In this document: positions 42,836 to 52,795 of the stretch, piece by piece
How positions within the stretch are numbered: the stretch's first letter is position 1
Layout of the letters: each line of letters starts with the position of its first letter
From: Roseobacter sp. MH60115
GTDB taxonomy: Bacteria > Pseudomonadota > Alphaproteobacteria > Rhodobacterales > Rhodobacteraceae
Reading direction: 5' to 3'
Assembly: GCF_015644665.1 (NCBI RefSeq)
Contig: NZ_JADOBQ010000002.1
Span: 310,001 to 374,000, forward strand
DNA: 64,000 bases
Made by a program: the position numbers and the translations under genes
Notes under the pieces: model-generated
Databases searched by the model: none
What the model saw: only the letters and a program-made list of their open reading frames with translations
Told to the model about the DNA's origin: nothing

Positions 42836-43585
42836 ATGGCCAATACCGAAAAACTGCGCCTCGGCGTAAACATCGATCACGTGGCAACGGTGCGCAATGC
42901 GCGCGGCGGGGCTTACCCGGATCCGCTGCGAGCGGCGCGTATTGCTGAAAAAGCGGGCGCGGACGGGATCACCGCGCACCTGCGCGAAGACCGCCGCCAC
43001 ATCTCGGATGCGGATATCGAAGGGCTGATGGAGGTGCTGAATGTGCCTTTGAACTTCGAGATGGCCGCGACGGACGAAATGCAGAAGATCGCCCTGCGCC
43101 ACAAACCCCATGCGGTCTGCATCGTGCCGGAAAAGCGCGAGGAACGTACCACCGAAGGCGGGCTGGAAGTGGCACGGGAGGAGAACAAACTGGCGCATTT
43201 CATCGCGCCGCTCAGGGACGCGGGCTGCCGGGTGTCGATTTTCATCGCAGCGGACAAACGCCAGATCGACGCCGCACACCGCATCGGGGCGCAGGTGATC
43301 GAGCTGCACACCGGCGCCTACTGTGACGCTTATGCGGATGGTGAACTCGATACCCATCACGATGAACTCGACGCCCTGCGCGAGATGGCGACATATGCCC
43401 ATTCGCTGGGGCTCGAAGTGCACGCGGGACACGGCCTGACCTATGATACGGTGATGCCGGTTGCGGCCTTCCCCGAAGTGATGGAGCTCAACATCGGTCA
43501 CTTCCTGATCGGCGAGAGCATCTTTCTGGGCCTTGAACCTGCGATCAAGGAAATGCGCCGCCTAATGGATGAGGCGCGGGCATGA
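42836..43585 (+). CDS. pdxJ: Pyridoxine 5'-phosphate synthase
   Basis: A 249-residue PdxJ TIM barrel. It condenses 1-deoxy-xylulose 5-phosphate with aminoacetone phosphate to pyridoxine phosphate. Seen: LGVNIDHVATVRNARG with the active His, GITAHLREDRRHI, CIVPEKREERTTEGG, GIDTHHD-like HDELDAL, and LEVHAGHGLTYD with its His. ATG at 42836 has GGGG near; longer upstream frame runs through the DUF2062 gene. The stop overlaps the LysE-type gene by four bases. Confidence 0.97.
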   Translation: MANTEKLRLGVNIDHVATVRNARGGAYPDPLRAARIAEKAGADGITAHLREDRRHISDADIEGLMEVLNVPLNFEMAATDEMQKIALRHKPHAVCIVPEKREERTTEGGLEVAREENKLAHFIAPLRDAGCRVSIFIAADKRQIDAAHRIGAQVIELHTGAYCDAYADGELDTHHDELDALREMATYAHSLGLEVHAGHGLTYDTVMPVAAFPEVMELNIGHFLIGESIFLGLEPAIKEMRRLMDEARA

Positions 43586-44205
43586 TCACCGCACAGTTCG
43601 CCGCCATCTGGGTCGCTTGGCTGCTCGCGGGCGGCTCACCCGGTCCTGCAACCATGGGCATCGCGGGGACTGCCATGTCCGCCGGCCGTATGTCAGCGCT
43701 CGCCTTCGCGCTGGGTATCCTTGCGGGCTCCGCCAGCTGGGGCATAGCCGCCGCGCTTGGGCTCTCTGCGATCATGCTCGCCAATGCGTGGATTTTCGAG
43801 ATGATCCGATATGCGGGCGCGCTCTATCTGGGATGGTTGGCGTTCAAGGCGCTGCGCCGCGCAATGTCCCCCAAAGGGACTGCGATGGGCACCCCGTTTT
43901 CCGGCGGCGCGCGGGTTCTCTTCATGAAGGGGGCGGCCATCCACCTCACCAACCCCAAGGCGATCCTGAGCTGGGGCTCGATCTACGCAATTGTTGCACC
44001 CGTTGATGCCGCGCCTGCGATGCTCTTTGGGTACTTCGCTCTGCTCTACACCGGCTCCATCCTGATCTTCATAGGCTATGCTTTGCTGTTCTCCTCTTCC
44101 AAGGTCGTGCGCGCCTACGCCCGTGCGCAGCGCTGGTTCGACGTGGCCTTTGCCGGATTTTTTGGCTTTGCGAGCTTCAAGATCCTGACAGCGCGCTTGC
44201 AATGA
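43582..44205 (+). CDS. LysE family translocator (second copy)
   Basis: A 207-residue six-helix LysE/RhtB-type exporter: [24 protein letters not shown] opening motif and [22 protein letters not shown]. It is unrelated in sequence detail to the copy at 36494. Four-base overlaps on both sides place it inside the pdxJ-acpS operon. Confidence 0.92.
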   Translation: MITAQFAAIWVAWLLAGGSPGPATMGIAGTAMSAGRMSALAFALGILAGSASWGIAAALGLSAIMLANAWIFEMIRYAGALYLGWLAFKALRRAMSPKGTAMGTPFSGGARVLFMKGAAIHLTNPKAILSWGSIYAIVAPVDAAPAMLFGYFALLYTGSILIFIGYALLFSSSKVVRAYARAQRWFDVAFAGFFGFASFKILTARLQ

Positions 44206-44609
44206 TCCTTGGCATCGGCACGGATCTCGCGAACATCGAGCGGATTCAGGGCACGCTGGACCGCTTTGGCGACCGTTTCCGCAATCGTGTTTTCACCGAA
44301 GTGGAACAGCGCAAGGCAGAGCGGCGTAAGGATGTGGCAGGCACTTACGCCAAACGCTGGGCCGCCAAGGAGGCCTGCTCCAAGGCGCTGGGCACGGGGC
44401 TGCGGATGGGGATCGCCTGGAAAGACATGGCTGTCAGCAACCTGCGCACCGGCCAGCCGGTGATGCAGGTGACCGGCTGGGCGGCCGAACGTCTGGCCGA
44501 GATGACGCCGGATGGGCATGAGGCGGTGATCCACGTCACCCTGACCGATGACCACCCCTGGGCGCAGGCCTTTGTGGTCATCGAAGCCTTGCCGATCACC
44601 TCAAAGTAA
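44202..44609 (+). CDS. acpS: Holo-[acyl-carrier-protein] synthase
   Basis: A 135-residue AcpS that transfers the phosphopantetheine group from CoA to ACP. Typical: [14 protein letters not shown] (Asp8), [13 protein letters not shown] with Arg and Glu, [18 protein letters not shown] (KEA motif). Usual length. It overlaps the LysE-type stop by four bases. A promoter-like sequence for lepB lies after it. Confidence 0.97.
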   Translation: MILGIGTDLANIERIQGTLDRFGDRFRNRVFTEVEQRKAERRKDVAGTYAKRWAAKEACSKALGTGLRMGIAWKDMAVSNLRTGQPVMQVTGWAAERLAEMTPDGHEAVIHVTLTDDHPWAQAFVVIEALPITSK

Positions 44610-44671
44610 CCTCCGGCACCCGTTTTCCGATAACTCCGGTCGGGGCTCACCGAACGTTGCGTGCGCTCGGG

Positions 44672-44700
44672 TTGACTTGCCCCCGTCGCACCCGCATTTA
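44672..44700 (+). promoter_or_regulatory. Predicted sigma-70 promoter of lepB-rnc-era
   Basis: TTGACT and CATTTA are separated by 17 bp, 29 bases before the lepB start. Consensus match only. Confidence 0.4.
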
Positions 44701-44728
44701 GGCGCAGATCAATGAGTGGGAGCGCCCG

Positions 44729-45568
44729 ATGGCCGCCAAAGAAGAAAAGAAGCAGAACGCCTTTGTCGAGACGATCAAGACGATTGTCTATGCGCTGCTG
44801 ATTGCCGGTGTCTTCCGCACCCTGTTTTTCCAACCGTTCTGGATTCCATCCGGCTCCATGAAAGAGACGTTGCTGGTTGGCGATTTCCTCTTTGTCAACA
44901 AGATGGCCTATGGTTATTCCTATGCGTCCTGCCCCAGCCTGATCATGCCGCGCTTTGGGGTGAACATCGATGCCAAGGATATCTGTGGCGTGTTTGACGG
45001 CGACAACACCCGGCTGTTTGGCGGTGAGCCTGATCGTGGTGACGTCGTGGTCTTTCGCCACCCTGTGTCCGGTCGCGACTATATCAAGCGCCTGATTGGC
45101 CTGCCCGGTGACAGCATCCAGATGCGGGATGGCGTCGTCTACATCAATGGAGAGGCGGCACCGCAGGAGCCTGCGGGCGTTTTCGAAGAAACCATGGAGC
45201 CGCAGGGACCGGAAGGCCGCCGTCCCAGATGTGCGAACGGCCCCGTGGGCGACGGCGGTGTGTGCCAGAAAGCCCGCGCGATCGAGACACTGCCGGGCGG
45301 CACGCAGCATATCGTTCTGGACATCGGGTTGCAAAGTTCTGATCGCACCGGCGTCTACCGGGTGCCCGAAGGGCATTACTTTTTCATGGGCGATAATCGC
45401 GACAACTCCGCCGACAGCCGTCTGGCGCAACAGGTGCAGGGCGTCGGTTTCGTACCCTTTGAGAACCTGATCGGACGGGCGGATCGGATCATGTTCTCTT
45501 CCGGCGGGCGGTCCATGCTGTTCTTCTGGACGTGGCGCGGTGATCGTTTCTTCAAGGCGGTCGAGTGA
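44729..45568 (+). CDS. lepB: Signal peptidase I
   Basis: A 279-residue type I signal peptidase. One N-terminal membrane helix (about 12-35), catalytic Ser in [10 protein letters not shown] (about 44) and Lys in [12 protein letters not shown] (about 117), and box [12 protein letters not shown]. It contains a 40-residue insert with [12 protein letters not shown], usual for alphaproteobacterial LepB. The stop overlaps the rnc start by four bases. It processes Sec signal peptides in the periplasm face. Confidence 0.97.
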   Translation: MAAKEEKKQNAFVETIKTIVYALLIAGVFRTLFFQPFWIPSGSMKETLLVGDFLFVNKMAYGYSYASCPSLIMPRFGVNIDAKDICGVFDGDNTRLFGGEPDRGDVVVFRHPVSGRDYIKRLIGLPGDSIQMRDGVVYINGEAAPQEPAGVFEETMEPQGPEGRRPRCANGPVGDGGVCQKARAIETLPGGTQHIVLDIGLQSSDRTGVYRVPEGHYFFMGDNRDNSADSRLAQQVQGVGFVPFENLIGRADRIMFSSGGRSMLFFWTWRGDRFFKAVE

Positions 45569-46251
45569 AACTCTCGGCGGAACTGAGGTCTTTTCAGGAC
45601 CGTCTGGGCCACCAGTTTTCCCGGCCCGAATTGCTGGCGCAGGCGGTGACCCATGCCTCGATGTCTTCGGCCAACCGGGATGACAATCAGCGGCTTGAAT
45701 TCCTCGGCGACAGGGTGCTTGGGCTGGTGATGTCCGAGGCGCTTCTGGCACTGGATAAAGGTGCCACCGAAGGCCAGTTGGCGCCGCGCTTCAACGCCCT
45801 CGTTCGGAAAGAGACCTGCGCGGATGTGGCGCGCCAGATTGATCTTGGCGCCGTGCTGCGCCTTGGCCGGTCGGAAATGCTGTCCGGCGGGCGGCGCAAG
45901 CAGGCGCTTCTGGGCGATGGAATCGAAGCGGTGATTGCGGCGGTTTATCTGGACGCGGGCTTCGACGCGGCCAAAGCGTTGATTCTGACGCTTTGGGGGG
46001 ACCGGGTGCATGAGGTCGAGGATGATGCGCGCGATGCCAAGACCGCCCTCCAGGAATGGGCGCAGGCGCGCGGTTTGCCACCCCCGTCCTACTCTGAAGT
46101 GAACCGCTCCGGTCCTGATCATGCCCCCGTCTTCACCATTGCCGCCGCCCTGGAGACCGGCGAGAGTGAACAGGCGACGGCCGGATCGAAGCGGCAGGCG
46201 GAACAGGCAGCCGCTGGCAACTTGCTGGCAAAACTGGAGAAAACGCAATGA
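45565..46251 (+). CDS. rnc: Ribonuclease III
   Basis: A 228-residue RNase III. Signature [17 protein letters not shown] (about 39-55) with the catalytic Glu/Asp, [21 protein letters not shown] with the second acidic pair, and a C-terminal dsRNA-binding domain. GTG at 45565 overlaps lepB. It processes rRNA and structured RNAs. Confidence 0.97.
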   Translation: MKLSAELRSFQDRLGHQFSRPELLAQAVTHASMSSANRDDNQRLEFLGDRVLGLVMSEALLALDKGATEGQLAPRFNALVRKETCADVARQIDLGAVLRLGRSEMLSGGRRKQALLGDGIEAVIAAVYLDAGFDAAKALILTLWGDRVHEVEDDARDAKTALQEWAQARGLPPPSYSEVNRSGPDHAPVFTIAAALETGESEQATAGSKRQAEQAAAGNLLAKLEKTQ

Positions 46252-47156
46252 GCACCCGCGCAGGATTTGTGGCGCTGATCGGCGAGCCTAACGCGGGCAA
46301 ATCCACCCTGCTCAACCGTATGGTCGGGGCCAAGGTGTCGATCGTGACGCACAAGGTCCAGACCACCCGCGCGCGCATTCGGGGCGTGGCGATGGAAGGC
46401 GATGCGCAGATTGTTTTTGTCGACACACCTGGGCTCTTTCAACCCCGTCGTCGGTTGGATCGGGCCATGGTGGCGGCAGCCTGGGGCGGTGCCGCGGATG
46501 CCGATGTCGTGGTGCTGCTGGTCGAGGCGCAGCGCGGCGTGACCGAGGGCGTAGAACGCATTCTAGAAGGCCTTGCCGATATCGGGCAGGGCCGCAAAGT
46601 CGCGCTGGCCATCAACAAGATTGATCGGGTGCAGGCCGAAGTGTTGCTCGGCCTCTCCAAGGATCTGAACGACCGCTACCTCTTTGTCGACACCTTCATG
46701 ATTTCTGCGGAACGGGGACATGGCGTGGATGCGCTGCGCCAGTGGCTGGCAACTGAGGTGCCGGAAGGTCCGTGGCTCTACCCCGAGGATCAGATCGCCG
46801 ACCTGCCGATGCGCATGATCGCCGCAGAGATGACACGCGAGAAACTGACCCTGCGCCTGCATCAGGAATTGCCCTATCAGCTCACGGTGGAGACCGAAAG
46901 CTGGGAAGAGCGCAAGGATGGGTCGGCTAAGATCGATCAGTTGATTTACGTTGTTCGAGACGGCCACAAGGGGATCGTCCTGGGCAACAAGGGCGAGACG
47001 ATCAAGGCGGTGTCAAAGGCCGCCCGGGAAGAGCTGGAAGAGTTTCTGGGCCGCAGGGTGCATCTCTTCTTGCAGGTCAAGGTGCGACCAAACTGGCTGG
47101 ACGAGGCGGAAAGATACTCCGAGATGGGGCTTGAGTTCAAAGATGGCAACAGCTGA
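46248..47156 (+). CDS. era: GTPase Era
   Basis: A 302-residue Era GTPase needed for 30S maturation. G1 [11 protein letters not shown]3 DTPG, G4 NKID and the C-terminal KH domain with [11 protein letters not shown] overlaps the rnc stop by four bases. Standard length and order (rnc-era). Confidence 0.97.
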   Translation: MSTRAGFVALIGEPNAGKSTLLNRMVGAKVSIVTHKVQTTRARIRGVAMEGDAQIVFVDTPGLFQPRRRLDRAMVAAAWGGAADADVVVLLVEAQRGVTEGVERILEGLADIGQGRKVALAINKIDRVQAEVLLGLSKDLNDRYLFVDTFMISAERGHGVDALRQWLATEVPEGPWLYPEDQIADLPMRMIAAEMTREKLTLRLHQELPYQLTVETESWEERKDGSAKIDQLIYVVRDGHKGIVLGNKGETIKAVSKAAREELEEFLGRRVHLFLQVKVRPNWLDEAERYSEMGLEFKDGNS

Positions 47157-47219
47157 GCCAGTTGTTCCGGCCCACTCTGGCAAACCGGTTTTGATCCGTC
47201 AGACAGGGGTGACAGCATC

Positions 47220-47549
47220 ATGGCCCGGCTGACCGCGCGCTTCTGGATCGACGCCTATCTGACCAGATTGCGCGGGCAGGACATCCCGGCCTTCATCGTA
47301 AGCCATGGCGATGATACGGCGGGCAGTATCCTCGTGAAACTGAACCGGCTCGACGGGCAGGCCACGGTCTATCAACGCAGCTACAACCTGATGGACGACA
47401 CGCGCACCTGGGCCATTCTGGAGCAGGGGGACGAGGCGGAGGTGGATGCCAGCATCACCCGGCAGCAAGGCTATGACCCGGACATCTGGGTGATCGAAGT
47501 GGAGGATCGGCAGGGGCGTCACCTGCTCGACCAGCCGGGGTTGGACTGA
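47220..47549 (+). CDS. DUF1491 family protein
   Basis: A 109-residue small protein of DUF1491, widespread in alphaproteobacteria between era and recO. Motifs: [16 protein letters not shown] at the start and a conserved [13 protein letters not shown] [14 protein letters not shown]. Function unknown. One-base overlap of TGATG with recO, 63 bases after era. Confidence 0.88.
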   Translation: MARLTARFWIDAYLTRLRGQDIPAFIVSHGDDTAGSILVKLNRLDGQATVYQRSYNLMDDTRTWAILEQGDEAEVDASITRQQGYDPDIWVIEVEDRQGRHLLDQPGLD

Positions 47550-48274
47550 TGGAGTGGCGTGACGAAGGGATTTTGCTGAGCACCCGACGTCACGGCGAAA
47601 CCTCTGCGATCATCGAGGTTTTCACGCCCGAGCATGGGCGACACGCCGGTGTCGTGCGCGGCGGCACAAGCCGCAAGATCGCACCTGTCCTGCAACCCGG
47701 CGCGCAGCTTGACGTGACCTGGCGCGCGCGGCTTGAAGATCATATCGGCAGTTTCCAGGTCGAACCGGTGCGCAGCCGCGCTGCCGCCGCGCTGGGGGAT
47801 CGTCTGGCCTTGGCCGGGTTGAATGCCGTGACGGCCCTGCTGGCGTTTTGCCTGCCGGAGCGGGAGCCGCACAAACGGCTTTACCTGCAGTCCGAGCAGT
47901 TGCTGGACCTGCTGGACGCGACGGAGATCTGGCCGCTGGCCTATTTGCGATGGGAGGTCAGCCTGCTGGAGGAAATGGGCTACGCCCTGGAATTGGCCGC
48001 CTGCGCCGTTACCGGGCAGACCGACGATCTAGCGTATGTTTCGCCCAAGTCCGGGCGCGCGGTGTCCCGCGGCGCGGCAGGGGATTGGGTGGACAGGCTC
48101 CTGCCCCTGCCGGATGTGTTACGCGGCGCTGGTGCGGCGGGTGATGACGAGATCGCACAGGCGTTTGTCACCACCGGGCATTTTCTGAGCGCCCATCTGG
48201 CGCAAGACCTCGGGAACAAGCCTTTGCCGGAAGCACGCGCCCGGTTTGTTGACGCCTTCACCCGTCGGCTGTGA
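47549..48274 (+). CDS. recO: DNA repair protein RecO
   Basis: A 241-residue RecO that loads RecA with RecR and anneals ssDNA. It opens with [37 protein letters not shown], the usual OB-fold, and has a conserved Cys in LAACAVTGQ, but the paired zinc cysteines of E. coli are absent, which is normal in the group. It is convergent with and overlaps the META lipoprotein by 17 bases. Confidence 0.93.
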   Translation: MEWRDEGILLSTRRHGETSAIIEVFTPEHGRHAGVVRGGTSRKIAPVLQPGAQLDVTWRARLEDHIGSFQVEPVRSRAAAALGDRLALAGLNAVTALLAFCLPEREPHKRLYLQSEQLLDLLDATEIWPLAYLRWEVSLLEEMGYALELAACAVTGQTDDLAYVSPKSGRAVSRGAAGDWVDRLLPLPDVLRGAGAAGDDEIAQAFVTTGHFLSAHLAQDLGNKPLPEARARFVDAFTRRL

Positions 48275-48665
48275 ACACCATCTTGCGCCCCTCGGCGGTG
48301 GACAGGATCAGCGTATCCCCCAGCACTTCGGAGAGTGTCATCTCGCTGAGCGCTGCCAGATAGGTTGTCTCGGCGTCGATGTCCGGGCAGGCAAGTTGCG
48401 TCGCCACGATCTCTTGCGCGTCGAACCAGGGGTAGGGCACCGTCATCGCACCCGAATAGCTGTTGCAGGGGGCATCACCGGCAATCTGGCCAGCTTCCGG
48501 AAAGCGCAGGTTTGCATCGTAGGGAACGGTCGCGCCGTCTATCTCGATCAGGCGCCAGGTTTTATCGGCGGCGCCATAGGCGGTGACGGTTTCATCGCGG
48601 CGGCAGGCGCTCAGCGCCAGCGCAAGCACGATGCAGGCCAGAACACCACGACAGGCTTGGGTCAT
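48258..48665 (-). CDS. META-domain lipoprotein
   Basis: A 135-residue protein with lipobox LALSAC (about residue 21) and a META/HslJ-like domain ([36 protein letters not shown]). The family is linked to heat, novobiocin resistance and cell-envelope stress. Cysteines in PCNSY and LACPD may pair. It overlaps the TetR gene start by four bases, so they form an operon controlled by that regulator. Confidence 0.85.
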   Translation of the reverse strand: MTQACRGVLACIVLALALSACRRDETVTAYGAADKTWRLIEIDGATVPYDANLRFPEAGQIAGDAPCNSYSGAMTVPYPWFDAQEIVATQLACPDIDAETTYLAALSEMTLSEVLGDTLILSTAEGRKMVFTADG

Positions 48666-49183
48666 TTCAGAGCAAGCACCAGATCGATCATCGTGTCATA
48701 CGCCTTGGCAGGTTTGGTTTTGCCCTGCAGTTGCGGCAATCCGATGAGTGCGGCCAGACAGCTTTGGGCAAACTCCGGGTTTCCGACGCCGAGGTGAGCC
48801 AGAAGGCTGGCCATATACGTCAGGCGCTCGGCGTCCACGTCCGACACGACGGCTGCGACCGACGGAGACGTCTGCGCCCATCCGCGAAATGCAGGATCCT
48901 GCCTGTCTCGCAACAACCGTTTGCCGAAGGTGCGCAATCGTTGCTCCGCGGCACCGTTCTCGGACAGCGCGGTTGCGATGTCGGACAGCGCGCGCGATTG
49001 CCAGTCCTTCAGAACCGCGTCATGCAGCGCGGGCACATCTTTGAAATGCCAGTAGAATGAACCTTTGGTCGACCCGAGCGTCCGGGCAAGAGGCTCCGCT
49101 GCGAGAGCTGCAGGGCCCGTCGCCACCAGAGCATCAAGCCCGGCGTCGATCCACGATTGGCGGGTGAGTCGCTTTGCTGCCAT
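48662..49183 (-). CDS. TetR family transcriptional regulator
   Basis: A 173-residue TetR/AcrR-type regulator. N-terminal helix-turn-helix: SWIDAGLDALVATGPAALAAEPLARTLGSTKGSFYWHFKD (residues about 10-50). The ligand domain has no recognisable family. It overlaps the META lipoprotein start by four bases. A 30-bp imperfect palindrome lies 50 bp before its start and is the natural operator. It could be self-regulating and govern the lipoprotein; mcd is upstream on the same strand. Confidence 0.88.
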   Translation of the reverse strand: MAAKRLTRQSWIDAGLDALVATGPAALAAEPLARTLGSTKGSFYWHFKDVPALHDAVLKDWQSRALSDIATALSENGAAEQRLRTFGKRLLRDRQDPAFRGWAQTSPSVAAVVSDVDAERLTYMASLLAHLGVGNPEFAQSCLAALIGLPQLQGKTKPAKAYDTMIDLVLALK

Positions 49184-49232
49184 GGCCTAGCCATACGCAG
49201 CGGCATGTCATGCTGCAAGTGCGAAGACGGTC

Positions 49233-49262
49233 GCACGCGGTAAACCGCAGTTAACCGCGTGC
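49233..49262. promoter_or_regulatory. Candidate TetR-type operator
   Basis: Arms of 13 bp (GCACGCGGTAAAC and GTTAACCGCGTGC) pair with one mismatch across a CGCA centre, 50 bp upstream of the TetR-family start. No T-tract follows, so it is not a terminator for mcd. Confidence 0.55.
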
Positions 49263-49320
49263 CAACAGTATTTCGTGCGCGCCAATATGCGCGTTTTTGT
49301 GTGGGGTGCCGCGTTTGCCG

Positions 49321-51009
49321 TCAGCCGAGCAGGCGCCGCGCGATCACCTGCGCCTGAATCTCTGCCGCCCCTTCGAAGATGTTCAGAATGCGGGCGTCGC
49401 AGAGCACGCGGCTGATCTTGTACTCCAGCGCAAAACCATTGCCGCCGTGGATTTGCAGGCCGTTGTCCGCCGCAGCCCAGGCAACACGGGCGCCCAGCAG
49501 CTTGGCCATCCCGGCTTCCACATCGCAGCGCCGCCCCTGGTCCTTTTCGAAGGCAGAGAAATAGGTCAGCTGCCGCGCGATCATGATTTCGACCGCCATC
49601 ATCGCCAGTTTGGATGAGACACGCGGGAAGTTGATCAGCGCCTTGCCGAACTGTCTACGATCGAGGCTGTATTGCATGGAGATGTCGAGCGCCGATTGCG
49701 CCACGCCGATCGCCCGAGCAGCGGTCTGGATGCGCGCGGATTCGAAGGTTTCCATGAGTTGCTTGAACCCCTTGCCTTCTTCACCACCCAGCAGGTTCTC
49801 GCCTTTGACGTGGAAGCCGTCAAACGCCAGCTCGTATTCCTTCATGCCGCGATAGCCCAGCACTTCGATCTCGCCGCCGGTCATCCCATCGGTCGGGAAG
49901 GGGTTCGCGTCATCACCGGGCGTCTTTTCGGCCAAAAACATCGACAGGCCTTTGTAATTGGTCGTGTCCGGATCGGTACGCGCCAGCAATGTCATCACAT
50001 GGGTACGCGACGCGTGGGTGATCCACGTCTTGTTGCCGGTGATCTTGTAGTCCTCGCCCTCCTTGACCGCACGGGTGCGCAGGCTGCCGAGGTCCGAGCC
50101 CGTGTTGGGCTCGGTAAAGACCGCCGTGGGCAGCGTTTCGGCCGAGGCAAGACGCGGCAGCCATTTCTCCTTTTGGGCGTCGGTGCCGCCTGCCATGATC
50201 AATTCAGCTGCAATCTCGGACCGGGTGCCGAGGCTTCCGACGCCGATGTAGCCGCGCGACAGCTCTTCGGAGACGACACACATGGCCGCCTTGGAAAGGC
50301 CAAACCCGCCGTATTCTTCAGGGATGGTCAGGCCAAAGACGCCCATTTCCGCCAGTTCTTCGATCACCTCCAGCGGTATTAATTCGTCCTTGAGGTGCCA
50401 GTCGTGGGCATAGGGTTCAACCTTTTCCACAGCGTAGCGCCGGAACTGTTCGCGGATCATCTCAAGCTCTTCTTCGAGACCCGAGGCGCCGGTCGTGATA
50501 TTTGCCGAATGCTCCTGCATCAATTCCACGAGCCGCGTCCGCGCGGCCTGCGTATTGCCGCCCTGCGTCAGTGTCATGATCGCGGGCTCCATCAGCGCCC
50601 GCATATCGGACTGGTCAAGGCCAAGGTCTTGCAGGCGCAGGATCTCACCCTGGTTCATCTGGATGCCGCCATAGATTTGCCAGAGGTATTCGCCAAAGGC
50701 GATTTGATGGATCAGCTGTTCGGTTTCCCCAAAGCTGCCCTCGGATTCCAGCTTCTTCGCCCAGTTTTGCATCTGGCGCAGCGCTTGCGCATATGTCGCG
50801 ATCCAGGCCAATCCGTGCGCTGCCGTTTGATGGGTCTCGATCAGCGCGCCCGACACCCGGTCGCCATCCGTGACCAGTGTTTTCACACGCGCAGTCGCCG
50901 TGACAAGCAAGCTGTCCACCGGGGGCAGGGCGGCGGCTGTCAGAGCAAGCAGGTCGTCGAGAATCACTTGGGTGTGCGTCGGTGCGGGTTGTCCATCATG
51001 GGGCATCAT
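49321..51009 (-). CDS. mcd: (2S)-methylsuccinyl-CoA dehydrogenase (ethylmalonyl-CoA pathway)
   Basis: A 562-residue acyl-CoA dehydrogenase with a helical N-terminal extension of about 170 residues, the feature that marks Mcd among such enzymes (usual length about 380). The ACAD part starts GASGLEEELEMIREQFRRYA and shows TEPNTGSDLGSLRTRAV, ITGNKTWITHA, ESARIQTAARAIGVAQSALD, and a C-terminal NIFEGAAEIQ with the catalytic Glu region. Mcd oxidises methylsuccinyl-CoA to mesaconyl-CoA. ATG at 51009 has AAGGA five bases ahead. ETF would take the electrons (etfAB at the window end). Confidence 0.9.
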   Translation of the reverse strand: MMPHDGQPAPTHTQVILDDLLALTAAALPPVDSLLVTATARVKTLVTDGDRVSGALIETHQTAAHGLAWIATYAQALRQMQNWAKKLESEGSFGETEQLIHQIAFGEYLWQIYGGIQMNQGEILRLQDLGLDQSDMRALMEPAIMTLTQGGNTQAARTRLVELMQEHSANITTGASGLEEELEMIREQFRRYAVEKVEPYAHDWHLKDELIPLEVIEELAEMGVFGLTIPEEYGGFGLSKAAMCVVSEELSRGYIGVGSLGTRSEIAAELIMAGGTDAQKEKWLPRLASAETLPTAVFTEPNTGSDLGSLRTRAVKEGEDYKITGNKTWITHASRTHVMTLLARTDPDTTNYKGLSMFLAEKTPGDDANPFPTDGMTGGEIEVLGYRGMKEYELAFDGFHVKGENLLGGEEGKGFKQLMETFESARIQTAARAIGVAQSALDISMQYSLDRRQFGKALINFPRVSSKLAMMAVEIMIARQLTYFSAFEKDQGRRCDVEAGMAKLLGARVAWAAADNGLQIHGGNGFALEYKISRVLCDARILNIFEGAAEIQAQVIARRLLG

Positions 51010-51177
51010 AACATCCTTCATCGGTTGTGTGTGATGTAGGTCTTTCGCACCTGCAGCGCAACAAAAATGCCGATTGGTGCGGCAATTTGGTCGAAAATTT
51101 CGTGACGTTTCTGACGGTATCTGCCTGTGCTCGGTACGTTGCTGGGCGCAACGGCCTATTGAGGGGTATGCAGATAT

Positions 51178-51200
51178 GAAAAACGCCGCTGGCGCGGCGC
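51178..51200 (-). terminator. Second terminator-like hairpin in the XRE-mcd gap
   Basis: On the minus strand CGCCGC-GCCA-GCGGCG is followed by five Ts. It lies between the XRE terminator at 51242 and the mcd start. Boundaries are accurate to about a base. Confidence 0.5.
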
Positions 51201-51241
51201 TGATCAGTCACAAACTCATTAACGATTCTTGGAGTACTAAA

Positions 51242-51281
51242 GGCGCATCGGAAGGCAGGTGAAACTGTCTACCGATGCGCC
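51242..51281 (-). terminator. Intrinsic terminator of the XRE regulator gene
   Basis: Perfect 10-bp arms GGCGCATCGG and CCGATGCGCC enclose a 20-nt loop, starting 14 bases after the XRE stop and followed on the minus strand by TTTAGT. Stem is solid, T-tract weak. Confidence 0.55.
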
Positions 51282-51294
51282 GGCCACCAGGGGC

Positions 51295-51654
51295 TCAGCC
51301 CTGACGCGCCACAGTCACACCGGAAACGTCCTCGATGAACGTCACGATGCGTGTCTTGATGGTATCGTCGCGGATGGCAGCCAGTGCCGTGACGATTTCG
51401 AGGCTCGGATCGCGACGCTCAGATTTTTCTGCCGACGTATCAAGGCCTTCGAAGAAGTAAGACGTGGGCACATCAAGGATGCGCGACAACTCGTAAAGTC
51501 TGCTGGCAGCAATCCGGTTCGATCCGATTTCGTATTTCTGGATCTGCTGGAAAGACAAATCCAACTCGCGGGCGACATCTGTCTGGGACAAACGGCGCAT
51601 CGTGCGGATCTGCTTCAACTTGCGACCAACGTGAACATCAACTGGATGGGACAT
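51295..51654 (-). CDS. XRE family transcriptional regulator
   Basis: A 119-residue protein with an N-terminal HTH of the XRE type: VGRKLKQIRTMRRLSQTDVARELDLSFQQIQKYEIGSNRIAASRLYELSRIL (residues about 8-60). The C-terminal half is helical with no known ligand domain. Many Roseobacter genomes carry one like it. The start faces AT-rich DNA shared with the LysR-like regulator in the opposite direction. Targets unknown. Confidence 0.9.
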   Translation of the reverse strand: MSHPVDVHVGRKLKQIRTMRRLSQTDVARELDLSFQQIQKYEIGSNRIAASRLYELSRILDVPTSYFFEGLDTSAEKSERRDPSLEIVTALAAIRDDTIKTRIVTFIEDVSGVTVARQG

Positions 51655-51808
51655 AACTATTTAACACCTCTGGTTGTGACTGTTCTCACTTTTCGCGGGA
51701 ATCAGCGAATCGTTCAACTGAGTACCTTTTTCTTTTTTTTGACTAAAAATGTTCAGGTGATGGGTGAAAAATGTTGCATTACTGGGTGATTTATTTACCA
51801 TTAGTATT

Positions 51809-52741
51809 ATGAATCGCGTCGTGGACCCGTCGGATACGTCTGAAGCGGTGAAGAAATCCGCTGATTCTCATGGATTGCTCCATGAGATGATTCGGTCGTT
51901 CACGACTCTCGCCAGAACGCTGAACCTCAGTCACGCGGTCAAGGAGTTGGGGAGCACCCGGCAAACCGTGCGCCGCCATATCGCGCAGCTCGAAGAGGCG
52001 AAGGGAGAGGCGCTGTTCACCGTCGAAGACCGGCAATACGGCTTGACCGAGGCCGGAGAACGCGCATTGCCGGAGGCGCTTGGCATTCTTGCCCGTGGAA
52101 ACGCCTGGCTGAACAGTAACGTCAGCCACGTGCACGGGCTGCAGCTTTTCAGCTCGGTTCTGCCGGACGGCTGGTGTTTCTGGCAGCAGCAGCATTCACT
52201 GGGGCGTGTGTGGGACTCGCCCTCCTGCCTGCAGCGCGAAACGCTGCGCAGTTGGGCCATGGCCGGGGGGGATATCGAATCGCCCTTCATGGAGCACGTG
52301 CGCCCGTATCTCATCGTCTACCGTCATACGATCGCAGGATGGATCTGCGTCGAATTTGGCGAAGAATCGTTTTTTGTTAAATGGTTTGGTTGGGCAAAAG
52401 CCCGCAGCAGCGTTGGCCGATCTCTCGGGCGCATGCCCGGGGGCGACGACTTTGCGCGCATGCTGGATGAGCCCTTCCACGAGGTCCAGTCGACACAAAG
52501 TTTGCGCTTGGACCATGTTTTTACTCTTGTCCCGTCCGAAGCGGATGGGGGCCTGAAACCCGTCAATTATCAACGTCTAATGTTAGGAGGGCGATTCCCT
52601 GACGGCAGCCTCGCACTTTATTCCCTTGTCGAGCCTTCGTCCGATATTGAGATATCTGGGCTCGATCATGGCAAGATTGTGCAACCTTCTGCCGATATTA
52701 TGGTAAATATGGACCCTGCGGACGCAAAGTTCGAGCGTTAA
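51809..52741 (+). CDS. LysR-like HTH protein with unusual C-terminal domain
   Basis: A 310-residue protein. Residues about 20-80 form a winged HTH of the LysR kind (FTTLARTLNLSHAVKELGSTRQTVRRHIAQLEEAKGEALF). The rest does not show the usual LysR substrate-binding fold; it is rich in Trp and aromatic residues (SWAMAGGDIESP, WFGWAKARSS). ATG at 51809 begins the N-terminus; a GTG at 51764 would add 15 residues, and neither start has a strong ribosome site. It is followed after 54 bases by the GNAT-like gene. Confidence 0.7.
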   Translation: MNRVVDPSDTSEAVKKSADSHGLLHEMIRSFTTLARTLNLSHAVKELGSTRQTVRRHIAQLEEAKGEALFTVEDRQYGLTEAGERALPEALGILARGNAWLNSNVSHVHGLQLFSSVLPDGWCFWQQQHSLGRVWDSPSCLQRETLRSWAMAGGDIESPFMEHVRPYLIVYRHTIAGWICVEFGEESFFVKWFGWAKARSSVGRSLGRMPGGDDFARMLDEPFHEVQSTQSLRLDHVFTLVPSEADGGLKPVNYQRLMLGGRFPDGSLALYSLVEPSSDIEISGLDHGKIVQPSADIMVNMDPADAKFER

Positions 52742-52795
52742 GCACTTATTTCGTCTAACCTTTGCATGGGGATGCTCGTGCAAAGGAGTTTTGGC

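Noticed and set aside
44345-45751. A 468-codon minus-strand frame opposite acpS, lepB and rnc
   Set aside because: Overlaps three core genes in antisense and shows no motif.
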